Assembly: GCF_000224145.3 (NCBI RefSeq) | Contig: NW_004190506.2 | Coordinates: forward strand, 553,517 to 617,516 | DNA from: Ciona intestinalis | Lineage: Eukaryota; Chordata; Ascidiacea; Phlebobranchia; Cionidae | Direction of reading: 5' to 3' | Length of the DNA: 64,000 nt | Shown: piece after piece, positions 33,242 to 46,300 of the stretch | Position numbering within the stretch: the stretch's first letter is position 1 | How the letters are laid out: every line of letters starts with the position of its first letter | Made by a program: the position numbers and the translations under genes | The notes under the pieces: generated by a model | What the model was told of the DNA's origin: nothing | Databases searched by the model: none | Seen by the model: the letters and a program-made list of their open reading frames with translations, nothing else

Positions 33242-36200
33242 TCACTGGTTTGTGGTGTTACTTGTACTCAACATATTCATAAACCTTTTGATCCTTGGTT
33301 TGTTACGATAAGTTCTCATAGCAGTTTTCACGGACGACACAATAGTAGCGTCTTCAACCCCGGTCTCAGATTTCGCGTCTGCTTCACATGACCTCGAACT
33401 TGACCCCAACGAGTTTGAACCTTCACCCTCATCGATGACCTTTGACCCTGCTTCTACTAACACTGGGAGACTCAAGCTTCGAGATGGGACAGAGTCCTCA
33501 TCATTTTGCTCCTCATTTTCATCCTGCATCTTCTGAGCATCCATAGTCCACCGAAGTATGGTGTCCGGATCACCATAGCTACCCGAGCAAGATAAAACCA
33601 CAGAATCTTCTTCTTTCCTGGAGAAATGTTCAGTTTAAGAGACAACCATCTTTTTGTACATATCTTTTTTTACTTATAAACACACAACAACTGACTACAT
33701 TTAAATCAGCTTGACTATACAAGCCTTTTTCAGAAGATTACAAACCTTTTTCAGAAGATTACAACTCAGTACTGAAAACCCTGAACTGAATAAATATACC
33801 TGACACTGAAAACACTAACCCTTGATCCTAGTTAAAGGGCAAATACTTATGCTGCCAATTACTAACTGCCTGAGCCTGTCTCAAAAAGCAATATAGTAGA
33901 ATAGGGGAAGATGGGACACCTTTAGCACAAAATATTTAAATATTCTGGTCAGTTTTTGAAACAACGGTCCATGAGAGTGAGGAGAATACAGTTTTATAAT
34001 TCTTTAAATGTTCTTTGTTTACTACTAAATGCGACAAGAAAATAGAATGTAAAGTTGTCCCATCTCCCCACCCTACTATATGACTAAAACACAATATGTA
34101 TATCATACCTGCTTTCAATTAAACATCGTATTGGTTTTGTAGCTGCATTAATTGTGTTTTGTAGATTAAACGTGATTTCAATTTCATGTGATGGTGGTGT
34201 ATCACATGATAATGGATCATATGATTCATGATCAACTGGTGATAATACCTCCTGGGGAAATAGACAAGGGAAAAATGTAAATAGATTGCATACTGGCTAA
34301 TATAATTGGCCTTAAAAAAAAAAATACCTGTTTTTGTAGTTGATATATTTTGATTTTACCGTTAGCTGTTCCCACCCATACCATGTCTTCATTAAGTAAT
34401 AGCATGGATGTTACTCTACATGGACGCGGTGCACCAAGATCCCCCTCGTCTGGCTAAAAAATTGTTATTTTGGGGTTTTAAATAACAAATTTTTTTTAAA
34501 TGCAATTTTAAAACAGCACAAACATTAAACAACTTTTGTAAAAAGGGGGAAAAAAAATCAAATTTTAAACTATTAGTTTAAACAAAAAAACAACTTTTAA
34601 TAAGGTTTTGAAATAATTAAGTTTAAACAGAAAAACAATTAGGAATAAAATGTTAACAAACAGAAAACCTAATTCTTACCATCATAGGATATGTAGAAGC
34701 TAATTTACAATCTTTAGACACATCATACACCAGCACAGCAGGGCTGCTGAAGGAAATTGTGCTTCGTAGTTGTAGAACATGGGAACCACGAGTGGCAATC
34801 CAAACATGCTTGTTATCATTGGTTAATTTCATTAGTGATACATGCTCCAACTTTGAAGATATGAGAAAGAAACCATCAGTCTCATTTGTGCTGAAATTAA
34901 GTTTGTTGTCAGTTGTTGTTATATTCTGCGCATATGTATTAGAATAATAAAGTTTAAAAAATCATTACTTTGGGTTTAACACACATCGTCATAGGCCTAA
35001 CATGAATATACAGAATATGTATGTATACCTACGAATGACATGATACCTTATGTTAATAGTCCAGGTAGACATAATAAAGAATAAAACAATATAAGGGATA
35101 TGGTCCAAAAACTACCCTGATTTTAAATGTAGGCGCCTATGCACACTCTACTATATCAAAGAACGCTTTTCTGCAGTGCCCGTCAATTTTGACATTTTAG
35201 TACCAAAGCCAGTGGCTCAGCAAGACATAAAATAAAGGGGGGGGGGAGTTCAGCCTACAAATATGAGGGGGAGGGTTTAAATTACCAAAATAATGTTTTT
35301 AAAGAGGGGTGTGGCGGCTCTCCAAACCCCCTGGCTGCACCACTGACCAATACCATTCAATCCTTCCAACTTACCCTGCATTGATGATATAAATAGCAGG
35401 TCCAGATGCCACCCATACCACCTCTTGTTCAGGCAAGCAACATATACACGTGGTTGGTCGTTTGCTTAGTTCTAAACTATCAACCAACGATGGTTTAATG
35501 GAAAAACCACTTTCATCAACCTGTAGAGTTTAATGTCACACATTGATAAACGAAATAAAGAAACTAGATAAATTTTAGTGTATATAGGTATGCTACACTA
35601 AAAAAAATAAAATAAAAAAACCAACCGTTTTCTTTAAAAAGAATATTTTTAAAAGAAAAATATCTTACAGTTTCACCTTTAAAACATGTAGTTTTCCATC
35701 AGCAGTTCCCAGTGTATAACATTTCATTCATTGATGATATAGTAAGGACAGCTTCAGATAGTGACATGCTCCAACATATACAACTGTACACGTATAATAT
35801 TTAAACTTTAACTTTCCATATATAATGATCATAGGTGTATTTGACAGGGACATACTTATGTTCAGCATATTAATACAAGTTTTTACTGAAGAAACACACA
35901 TATAATATATGAGTTAAATGTACATATAGTAGGTTGGGTAAGATGGTTTANNNNNNNNNNNNNNNNNNNNNNNNNNNNNNNNNNNNNNNNNNNNNNNNNN
36001 CATCGATGACTGTCATTGACATAATGCAACTTGTGATCTGCAACAAAACATATTCATATTAAAACTGGTATATATACTTTCTAATAAACTGGCATATATA
36101 CTTTCTAAATAATTTAAGTTTTATAACAAAACTTAGAATTTTAAACTTTAAAAAAAAACCTCAAAAAAAAAATCTTTCAAACCTCAAACTCAGACTAACT

Positions 36201-39200
36201 CTCCGCACAAAAATATAGTTTAAAAGGCTTAAAAAGTAAACAAATAACCACTTCTTCAAAAGCAGCATAATAACTTCTCAAAATATACAAATTCAAATTA
36301 TGTTTTTACAAAAAAAAAATTCATACAAATTTAAATTTCAACTCACAGGCAATGCAAGTAGTTCCGCAGCATCTTTCGTGCAATCTGAGATGTAAAGTCG
36401 TGAATTTTGCGTCATTCTGTTGCTCGCTGATAGCAAGATGAATCCACTAGGTGTTGATGTTGCACATTCAAAGTTCCATTTATCCTCGTTACGAGGGAGG
36501 ATGTTGCTATCTTCAAAATGATCAAGCTGTAAATAATAAAAGTTTAAAATTTACAATGTTTTGTGACATAATAGGCCTATTCCCCCCCTTGTGACATAAT
36601 AGGACTTGAGCCTGGTTGGTTGTTGGGCCTATATGTTCCATGGGTAATGAGCAAAATCTGGCCTATAAATGCTGTCTTATGGTTTATTATTCTATTCTGT
36701 ATAGGGGAAGTCCTTGACCTGGGATTTCAGCCAGATTTAGCCCATTACCCTAACACCCTTGTGTGTCCAAAGTGAAATGCTCTGGTTTATTATACACAAT
36801 GTCTGACAGATTACTGTGGCAGTCAAGTATTTATCTGCTATATATTTACAACCGATGCTTACAAGTTACAAACTATATCAAATTTACAGTCTTTAAGAAA
36901 ATCCCCAACTGAATTATTTTCTGCAGCAAATCTAAGGCGTTTGACAATCTCTGTGAATTCTGCTGTCAAAAGTCAGCATTGGTTTATGAACACGCATGAA
37001 AAAGTTTCCAACCACCCACCATCATCATCCTTTCATCATAATGTCTTCGTTGCTGCATCTTCTTCTCATGCTCTTCAATCAACTCAACTTCCAATTTTGC
37101 TCTTTGCTCCTTGATCTCACTCCATGATGGGAAATGGTGGAGGCCTTCGAACGCTTCCTATTCAAAGTCCACACACCAAAATAAGACCACAAAATGGGCA
37201 AATAATTGCTTGATAATATATATTCAAACTATAAAATATACCATATAGGAGTCTTTTATATAACATTGGTTTAAAATTAAGTCACAAATAAAGTTTAAAA
37301 AAATTTAAAAAAGAAAAACTATATATAGTTATTACTCGGAACTTTAAAAGTAAATTACTTAGAACTATAACATCTTATCAATAAAAGTTAAAGTAATAAT
37401 AAACAATTAAGGCCCCAATCCTTGCCCAAATGCTAGGGGTTTAAGGAATCATGACGCGTCATGGTGTAAAACCTCACCCTGCAGAATAGAACATACCAAA
37501 CAAAAAATTCACCTTGATTAGTTGTTCTGGGTGTGTACATAGCTTTGGTATGTTCTTAATTGCATGCAATAGATGAGAAGGTTCATGTAACTCGAGCAGA
37601 CGGTCTTCAAACTGCTTAAGTATGGCACAAGATACGCGGAACACTGCTTCATGGCCAAATGCAAGGAAACAATCCCATACACGAATAAGAGTCTGGTGGA
37701 TTACCGTAAGGTGAATGAGTATTACACTGATTAATAATAAAGAATACAGAAGCATTTATACATTGCACTATATAGGCATTTATACATTGGGTTTTAGGAA
37801 TATGTGAAGTAGTTTTATAAGCAACAAATAAACAGTGCTTGATAAATTTCACAAGAATATAAGATTTTTTAAAGTTTTCTATGACTTTTTGTAATAAGTT
37901 ACCGTCAAACTGTAGTTATGGCACAATTTGCTCCGTTAGTTTTTCCAATAATGATGGAAATAATGACATGAATATGTGGCATATCACTCATTTAAGAAAA
38001 TCATTAATATCCAATGTTAAAACATACTACATCGATTTTAAAGAATCTAAAAAAACGAGACCTATCATTCAACAAACTATCCCTTTTATTTCACTAATTC
38101 TTTACCTTGAATGGCAAACAGTCAAAGAAAAGTCCGAGAAACCATCCTGTAGTCACGGCTGCAATATCAACTTCTGGGTACTTGGTTAGATGGTCGTTTA
38201 ACTTTGGTATTTCAAGTGGGATGATTTTCTGTAGAACGTATTGATCTGCCAGCAAACCAGCCAAACCATTGCGATAATAATCCTCGGGAAAAATCACTTC
38301 AATTACAGCAATAATGAACCTGGGATAAAATAAAAGGACTTTAAAGACTTTTTTGAAAAAAATAGTTCCAGGGCATAAAAATGGGGATAATTTTAATTGT
38401 TTTAAATAGACAACAATAAAAATGCAATTGATGAACTAAGAATGCATTTGATTTACCGATACCATGAATAATTTTGAATAATAAAATATTCTAATATATA
38501 CTTGTATGTTTATATTACTGATATCATAAATATATATATATATAGTTTAAATAAAAATTACAGTATATTCCTTTATCAACATTTTAATTAGGTTTTTAAA
38601 ATATATAATCCAAACTATTGTTTTTAATTTACAAAATATATAAACTCTTTATTTTTAAAATAACAATCTAATTTATTTAATGTAAATTTCCGTCTGCCAA
38701 ACTCACCAGAATGCATCAACTTCCTCAAGGAAGAGGAGAGACGCTCCTGCGAGAAAGTTAAACCCCTGACAGTATCCGATCTTCGGGGCATGGATGCAAA
38801 ATGCAGTGAGGACTCTAGTAAGACGATCACGAAGAGGTGAATCTTGTGTGGTGAAGTCCCGATTACCAGGCATAGTACGTGGGACATCCATCATTATTTG
38901 TTTAAAACTTTTTGAGAAATCCTGAAAAAATTTTTAGATTGTCATGTGTAGTGTACAGTACAATAATAAAATAGAAAAGCATGAAATGTCTTAGCCAAGG
39001 TGTTTCAAATTTTTAGCTATTACTTTAGTTTCTAAACTGTCTTGGCACACAGTTTAAGTTTTAAAACTGTTTCCAAACTGAACTTTTTTGAGTGTCATCA
39101 GCCATCACTACCATTTTTAGAAAAACATAAATATGACATACCCGGTCCAGTTTATATATTTCCTGGTGTTTAAGAAGTTCTTCATAGTAGCTATCCCCCC

Positions 39201-42200
39201 TCCCTTGTTTTATCTCAAGCACATAATAATGAATGAACTTCTGCCATATATATGAGCGGTAGTGAGCAGGCATGCATTGTAATATCAACTTCTGCAGCTG
39301 GGGCGTCACTTCAAACTGAGAAAATATGATGAGGTTAATTCTATATAATAAAGTATTTATATGTAGTAGGGGGGAGAAGGTGACAGAAAATAATATACAA
39401 ATATCCTGATCGGGTTTTAAACAATTAACAAGTTATATGGAAGTCGTGAAGATACGGTTTTAAAATTTATTGAATGTTCTTTGTTTACTACCAATTGGGA
39501 CGAGAAAATAGAATGAAAAGTGTTCCATCTACTCCCACCCTACTATAATACAATAAATACATTAGTGTAAATGGTGTAAGTAAGATTGATTTATAATTTG
39601 AAATTCTAAATAATATTAAAATTACCAGATACAGCTTTAAAAATTTAGTTTTACATTATTTTTAAACATAATATTTTAAAACAAATATGCAAATCTACAT
39701 TCTGTACTTTTAAACCACAAATTATGACAAAGCCTCCATTATTAAATACCACACGCACAGCTGGAGTTAATCATTAAAAATAAGCGTCTGGGATTTCAAA
39801 GTAAAGTATCCTGGTTATATTTACATAGGGATTATATTCTGATTTACTGTACAGTACCACGTACCATCAACAGGACTGAAAAAATTAACATATAACAATA
39901 TGAATGATGGTTTATAAATTATGGAAGAGTTGTAAAATACCAACACATGTGGTAACACTTCTTTTCCTTTTTTCTTTTTTTTACTTTTGTGTATTTATTT
40001 ACTTTTTTAAATGGATATCCTACCTTTTCTGAATGCTCATGCATAAAAGATTTCCATTTTTTGACTAATTTTTGATTTTCTTCAGATGCATCAAGAAGTG
40101 CATCATATGCTTCAGTAAGATGGCTACACAAATACTCAATTTGTAACACTTCGTTTGGTAAGTTGTGGATAAAGCCAAACATGTCTGTGTGCTCAGTTTT
40201 ACCTGGAAAGTAAATTGTAAATATAATGCTTTATTTTACTCTATTCTTCATGGGTGGGACCTACAGCATGGCACATTAAGGTATCAGAGATTTAGGTCAG
40301 AGTTGGCCTATCACACTTACACTTGGGTGCTACAACATATTGGTGACCAATGGCAAAAACTGTTGGGTGTCTTTCTTAAACACCACAGTGCTGGAGATAA
40401 ACTATAATATTTGGTTGAAATATAAAGTGCATTTCTGGTAGTGTGACTAACAGTATGTCCACAACTCTCCATACAATTGTAGAAACAAATAACAAAAGTT
40501 AGTTACAGCTTGAAGTAGTGGTATAACTGTTACATGGTGCTACAAAATACAATAAAAATGATTTAACCCCATTAATAAAAGAAAGATACAGGTATACAAA
40601 TTAAACCAGACAGAAAAACCTTTTTATATTTACAGCATTTCTTTTGACTATACATTACAACAAATACAGCTTACCTAAAGTGGGAATGCTACAGCCCAGA
40701 ATCCGATCGTTTTCTGATTTCATAGTTTTCGAAAGATTTTTCAAATTAGCGACGTGTCGATTGGGTTCGGATACCATGAACCTCACGTCTTCCTCTACAT
40801 CCACTAGTGGGTGATAGACACAATGGCCCATAACACTGACATAATCACGCTGCGTTCTACGCAGTTCAATCGCCAATTTATCAGCTTTTCTAAAAATACA
40901 AAAAAAAATAATAAATTGCTAAACTTTTATAAAAACATTCTGAACTTCCTAAGTATGAAATAAAAAATATTACAAACTTTCCGGAAATGCAAAAAAAAAG
41001 AAACAATATATATAAAGAATGCCAAAAGCAATAATTATTCATTCTTACCTTCTTTGCTGATGAGCTTGGTCTTTGTACTTCTGACACATTTGATGCAGCT
41101 TTAAAACTTCTTCATTAAGCAGACAGTTTTGCTCACGGTAGGATCTAGCTTGCTCCTCCATGTTATGGTAACCTTCAGAAGTAACCGCCCGACTTCTGCA
41201 GATAGATATATATAGAAATTTTAAAGTTCGTGACAAAAAGTGAACATCATAGTTTCGAAACACAATAACTGTTCTGACTGGATGGAAAGTTTACTGTGAG
41301 TCAAACTACATGCGCACATACAATATATAACTCATGGACTGCAAGTATAAACACATTTGAACTTTGAAATAATTTTAGTCTAAAAATTTTTCTACACTTT
41401 ATAGTGCCATTCTACATAAAAAATAAAAAAAAAAATTTCATTTGTTTCTAAAACGTCTGATTTGTTAAAGTGCATGCAAACACACCTTTTTATATAGACC
41501 ACCGTGAACCACAAATATAAAAACATATGAATTTTAAAGCAATTTCAACCTTATAATTATGTTTCAGCACTGCTTTTGAATGAAATATCAATTAGAGTTT
41601 AAATAAAACTGTTTAACTTTATCACATTTTATTATTTAGTTTAAACGATTTGAAATAAACATTTTAAGATTTATTCATGTTTTGCAGATTTTTTAAAATT
41701 TATTATTTATTAGAAAAAAATACCAAATTACTTTTCGTTTGTTTCTTGGTTGTTAATCTGGTCTTGAATTTCGAATAATTGTTGATCTCTGGACGCGAGA
41801 ACTTCCTGGTAACTTGTGATACGGTCGCGACATTTGGTAAGTTCTGCTTTTGCTTCAGATAACTCCTTACTGAAAGAATAAGAAAAGATTTTAACCTATA
41901 GGGTTTTTATTCTATATGGTCAAGGTCGTACAGTGAAGAAAGATAGCCTTGGTCCCTTTTCCTACTCAGGTGTAGGGTAAAAGTATACGTATATTCTTTG
42001 CATCAAAAAATGTACATTAAAATACAGTTTTTAGATATTTAGAATGTTTATCACCGAAGATACAGCAAGAGGCCCTTTTAAACCATTGTATGCACTTTTA
42101 CCTAACACAGGTTATGTATTTATGTGGCTGGTATGATTTTAGACTTTTGTATGACAAGTTATAGCCATGGGCTGAATTCGGTCACAGAGTTGAACACTGA

Positions 42201-44886
42201 ATTACATTCAGTTATTCACAAAAATGAGTCACTTTAAAAAGGAATATACACAAACGCAGTAACCATTTGTTGTTGACTTGTTGTAATAAAATTATGTACA
42301 GGTTTATTCTTCATAATATTTATACGCTTGGACAGATTGTTTTAAATGCATTACTTAGAGAGCAAAAATGAAAGTTAGTGAATTTGTCTTTATTACCCCA
42401 CTTGAATATATTATATATTTATAAAACATTCATGTACCTTTACACAACATATTAATTTCCATATAGTGCATCATATAATCAGACTTACACATAGGTATTA
42501 TTACTCACGATAATTGGAATAATGCTCCTTGTTCATCCATATTACTCGTTAAGGAAACAGGGGAAGGATCAGCGGGTGTGATCGGGTTGTCCCATTCATA
42601 TTCATCCCCATGACCTGGGTGTATCATGATCATGAATTCATGATCATTATTTTGTGAATGATATATTCCACACTTTGTCAAGCATGTTTGTGAAAAGTAT
42701 AAATTGGCATACATCATAAATTATGTTGTAAACATAGGCGCCAAACTTTCAAGAATGCAGGGGAGGCAGGGAAAGTTAGAGGAGCATTCCTTTAAAACAC
42801 ATTTGATGCCAATGTTTACAAATAATGCAGTGTAAAAAAAATTAGGGTAGGCTGGCCAGCCGCTGGCCTGTAATTGTAGGAGTGGCGCCTATGGTTGTGA
42901 TTGCTTTGTTTCACACTTTGTCAAGCATGTTTGTGTAAATGGATGAGTTTTAGTGAGTCAATAATTATGATTTATGGCTATGCTGATTATATCCTAATCA
43001 GTCATCATATGAATTTACATACGCATTTGATTCGTCAACTAAAAACAACATGTGTAAGTACTGAATAGGCTATTATAGCATAACGATAACCTTATAAAGA
43101 TTACTGTTTAATTCATTACATTATACAGATAGATTCACAGTCTGTGAAATCATTTATTATCACATGACCCATATACAATAACATACTTTAACACAAAGAA
43201 TAATATTTAAGAATTTGGCTTTGGAATGTGTACACTTGGATTGTTGGAAATATACACTTTTATGTCTAACTGGATCACTACCAAGCTAGTAGGTATTAAA
43301 CTTACCGTTCGAATTTGAATCTAAAGGACTTGGTGGCATAGACATTTTATACGATCCACTTTCTATTGAAATTGAGTCCTGTGATTTAATCGTTAAATTA
43401 AATACTAAAAGAACTGAAAAACTTTTATTAATATCCCTATATACAGAGAGAGAGATAGAGCATGTTGCATGTATAAATAAAACACCCCCCTACAAAAATA
43501 CCCGAAATAAAGATACAAAAACCATTGTTACACTCACACAGTCACAATTACACTCAAAACTGAAGTAGTCATTAAACCACAAACAAAACCTATTAAGGTC
43601 AATGAAAATCAACAAATCTAAGCTGAACCTAAAATAAACTGTTTGTCTGCTAAGCTGTTTCTTAATGAAGCAAAATGTGACCAAAAGATGACTGGAAAAA
43701 AAAATATTGATTAGTTGGCTGACAGTTTATGGATATTTTAAGGGGTTTACAGTTTTGCAAATCAATATTACTGGATTATCAAAAGTAAAATAAAGCTAAT
43801 AATAAAGCCAGGAACAGCTAGACTGTAAGTAGATGGATAAGCACCTTTTTAACTCAATCAACAACAATAAAAGGCAAAAAACAATTTATATAGATAACAA
43901 TATTTCCCAAAAACACATTCTATTTTATAACACCATAAATCTTTATACATATATTTATTATGTATAATAAATAAACGCAACATTCCGACCAAAATGAAAT
44001 CACTAGTAGTATAATTCCTTATTATTCCCACTTTTACTCAAAACAGTATTAGAGTAAGAAGTTTGAAATGTTGCTCGAATTTACGGGGAAATTATTCTAA
44101 AAACTCATAAAACCTGTTACACTACTTACTGTATTTGAAGTCTTGCGTTGAGTTTTCTTAGGAGCGGGGGAAACCCCATGTGCGATACTTCGTGTGGTTT
44201 GAATTGCTGACACCCAATCTTTGACATCATCATAATCTTCTGCCAGCATTACCACATTGTGTCTGGAATTTAAAAAAGGGCAGTTAGTAAGAATAGCTTA
44301 ACAGTAATGACCTTAGATGATCAAAATTTGTTGTTTACAAAACACAAAGATAACAGAAAAAAGAAATAAAATTGGGTTCTAATATAAATCCATTTTATAG
44401 CAATGTGAACTCAACATAATAGTAAAATATAGGTAGACATTGCTATAGTTAATTTGTATTATTGGTATAATTACTTGTCACTAATCAGTTCAAATTGATA
44501 GTTCTCCTCTTGGTTAATAGTCACTGCTGAGTGTCTCAGGTCAAAAACTACGTCCGGTTTCGCAGTTCCCGTATTTTCATCTTTATACCCGCTGATGGTG
44601 CAATTCTCGTACAAAACAAACCACAAGCGATGCTCACGAAAACCAGCAATACGACCAACTAACCCTGTGGTAGAAAATGTATTTGGCTTTCATGTACATT
44701 GATTAGGTTCTATCATTATATGTATATAAAAACAAAAAAACACAATAAATTATCATCATTTTTAAATTTATGTACAAAATTAAACGTAAACTAGGTTCCA
44801 TATGTACTAAGACAAAAACATTTAATAAATTGTTGATATTTTTTACCTCCTTTCTGCCTGTACTTTAGCCATCCTTGTTTGGCCAT
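33242..44886 (-). CDS. PH, coiled-coil, TBC RabGAP with C-terminal beta-propeller
   Basis: A predicted Rab GTPase-activating protein. Exons: 44886-44847, 44664-44475, 44262-44130, 43378-43306, 42614-42509, 41869-41732, 41195-41049, 40889-40675, 40202-40024, 39315-39142, 38921-38707, 38319-38106, 37692-37513, 37157-37020, 36526-36347, 36037 into the gap, 35783-35677, 35520-35375, 34890-34680, 34453-34328, 34251-34109 and 33617-33242. Residues 1-105 form a PH domain (MAKQGWLKYRQKG to DDVKDWVSAIQ). Coiled coil follows to about 400. The TBC domain spans about 408-660 and keeps the catalytic arginine (MMDVPRTMPGN) and glutamine (YCQGFN) fingers. Beyond a basic helix lie WD-like blades (MVWVGTANGKIKIYQ, HVWIATRGSHVLQLRS, VVWVASGPAIYIINA) and a Ser/Glu-rich tail. 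The front half resembles TBC1D2, but that family has no propeller. One exon near the gap carries an apparent extra base. About 1150 aa plus the gap. Confidence 0.85.
33891..34081 (-). mobile_element. MITE family A, copy 7 (reverse)
   Basis: Both ends are present (ATATAGTAGAATAGGGGAAG; CCATCTCCCCACCCTACTAT). Lies in the last intron of the TBC-propeller gene. Confidence 0.9.
35215..35346. mobile_element. Possible small inverted-repeat element
   Basis: Ends GCCAGTGGCTCAGCAAG and GGCTGCACCACTGACC are imperfectly complementary, around a G-rich interior (GGGGGGGGGGAG near 35240; TACAAATATGAGGGGGAGGG). It resembles a short MITE in an intron of the TBC-propeller gene. Only one copy is seen here. Confidence 0.4.
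35924..35950. mobile_element. MITE family A, copy 8 (cut by assembly gap)
   Basis: ATATAGTAGGTTGGGTAAGA runs straight into the 35951-36000 N run, so the repeat itself probably caused the assembly break. Orientation cannot be told. Confidence 0.75.
35951..36000. other. Assembly gap (50 N)
   Basis: Fifty N inside the propeller-coding part of the TBC gene. The exon ending at its right edge (ITSCIMSMTVID) is cut, and a MITE copy enters it from the left. Confidence 0.95.
39359..39546 (-). mobile_element. MITE family A, copy 9 (reverse)
   Basis: The left end is shortened (ATGTAGTAGGGGGGAGAAGG without the ACACC block); the right end is CTACTCCCACCCTACTATAA. Lies in the TBC gene intron between 40024 and 39315. 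Confidence 0.85.
42733..42895. mobile_element. MITE family B copy (CATAGGCGCCAAAC ends)
   Basis: Starts AACATAGGCGCCAAACTTTC and ends AGTGGCGCCTATGGTTG: inverted ends of about 14 bp, with an interior that includes GCAGGGGAGGCAGGGAAAG. A second copy is at 45110-45266. Lies in an intron of the TBC-propeller gene. Confidence 0.7.
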
Positions 44887-46300
44887 CAGGAAACAGTAAA
44901 TTTATTTGTTTAAAAGCAAGAAGCACCTTATACATTGCCCTTTCTATCTACTAGCCATGACCTAGAATTTGAAGCATAAAGAAAAACCCAACCGATAATA
45001 AGTTTGCATGCTACTAAACACAGCATAGGGTATTTCCATAATGATGAAGCAAAATATTTTCTAAAGTCTTTTAGAGCAAGTACAAGAATCAATGAAATAT
45101 TACTGGCTTACATAGACGCCAAACTTTTAAAAATGCGGGGGTGACAGGGAGTAGGATGAGCATTTCTAAAGAACAAATTCGGTTTAACTGTTTACTGATA
45201 AATGCATTGCACAAAATTCCAGGGTAAACCTGCCCACCTTGCCACCCCAGGTTTGGCGCCTATGCTGGCTTACACAATTAAACTTAGTGATAGAACAATT
45301 TAGTGGCAACAGGATTAAATTTGACAATTGAATATATAACTGCATTCTTTCCACCAAAATATGAACAATTGCAGGGTACTCTACACCAAACAAGATTTGA
45401 ATACAAATTTTAACTGCTGCGATTTAAATAGATGCCATTTGTACACACACAGCAAGGAAAGAGTACGATAAGGGGAAATAAGAGCCACAAAAGTTTAATC
45501 ATGAGTGCCATATAATGGTACATTTGGAATAGAATTAAATGTTCACAAGTTGTACATTTAACATGTAACACAGTTGAAGTGATATATACTTTTCAGCATG
45601 CTGGTTGAGCATTTAGATGTAAAATCTAAATTAAAGTTTATATTACAACAGAAAAGGGATCTTATAAAATTAAAGCTCTGATTTGAACAATGACTATGTC
45701 ATACAAATTTTAGAAATGAATATAGAATCAATTATTTGCAAATTGAGATAGCATTTTAGCCTAAAGCAAAATGAATATTTTATTGAAACAGTTTTTCAGA
45801 TGCCTACTAACCACTGTCAAGACATTAGTGGTTTAATAACCAAATATAGAATCACAGAATAGTTTGTAGGATAACTTTGACTTCTGCTTAAAAATGTTTC
45901 ACACTTTCAATCACTTAGACCATAAACCCAAATTAACTGTTATCGAAATAAATTATTTTGTTGAATCAAATGTATTACAAGGCAAGATTTTTACAACAGA
46001 AGACAGTGATATACATGAAGGAGGGAAAAACTTGTTTGGTGTAATCAATTCTTCTAAACAATACTTGGCTGATCAATTAGTTTATAAGCATTTAAAAAGA
46101 GGATTATGTATTGCACTCGCTTTTATCCTAATTCTGATAAAGAATTAATAGCCTACCTTATGCCAGCCATCATTTTGTAAAAACTTTTGTTTCAAACTAT
46201 GGCAAAGGGTAAATAATTGTTTTCACTGGCAATTTTTTACTCAAAACAATATAAAATATACTTTTCACCATTATTGCACTAATTCCCACAAACATTTAAT
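44887..46300. other. Spacer between the TBC-propeller gene and OSBP
   Basis: 1.4 kb between two minus-strand genes, holding one MITE family B copy (45110-45266). An 84-codon plus-strand frame at 45894-46148 has no recognisable features. The OSBP 3' UTR and the promoter of the TBC gene should lie here. Confidence 0.5.
45110..45266. mobile_element. MITE family B copy
   Basis: Starts ACATAGACGCCAAACTTTTA and ends AGGTTTGGCGCCTATGCT. The interior shares GCGGGGGTGACAGGGA with the 42733-42895 copy. A half-copy may lie near 5120-5165 (AGGTGCCAAACTTGGGTAGG). Confidence 0.7.

Noticed and set aside
36037-37020. A gene boundary between the TBC domain and the propeller
   Set aside because: The exon 37157-37020 ends at a GTGGGT donor in phase 0, and the next exon starts in phase 0 with no start codon, leader or poly(A) signal between, so one gene is the simpler reading. 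Kept as a testable point in the findings.
45894-46148. 84-codon plus-strand frame between OSBP and the TBC-propeller gene
   Set aside because: No recognised domain, AT-driven composition and no splice or promoter context. It could be tested by transcripts but is not supported here.
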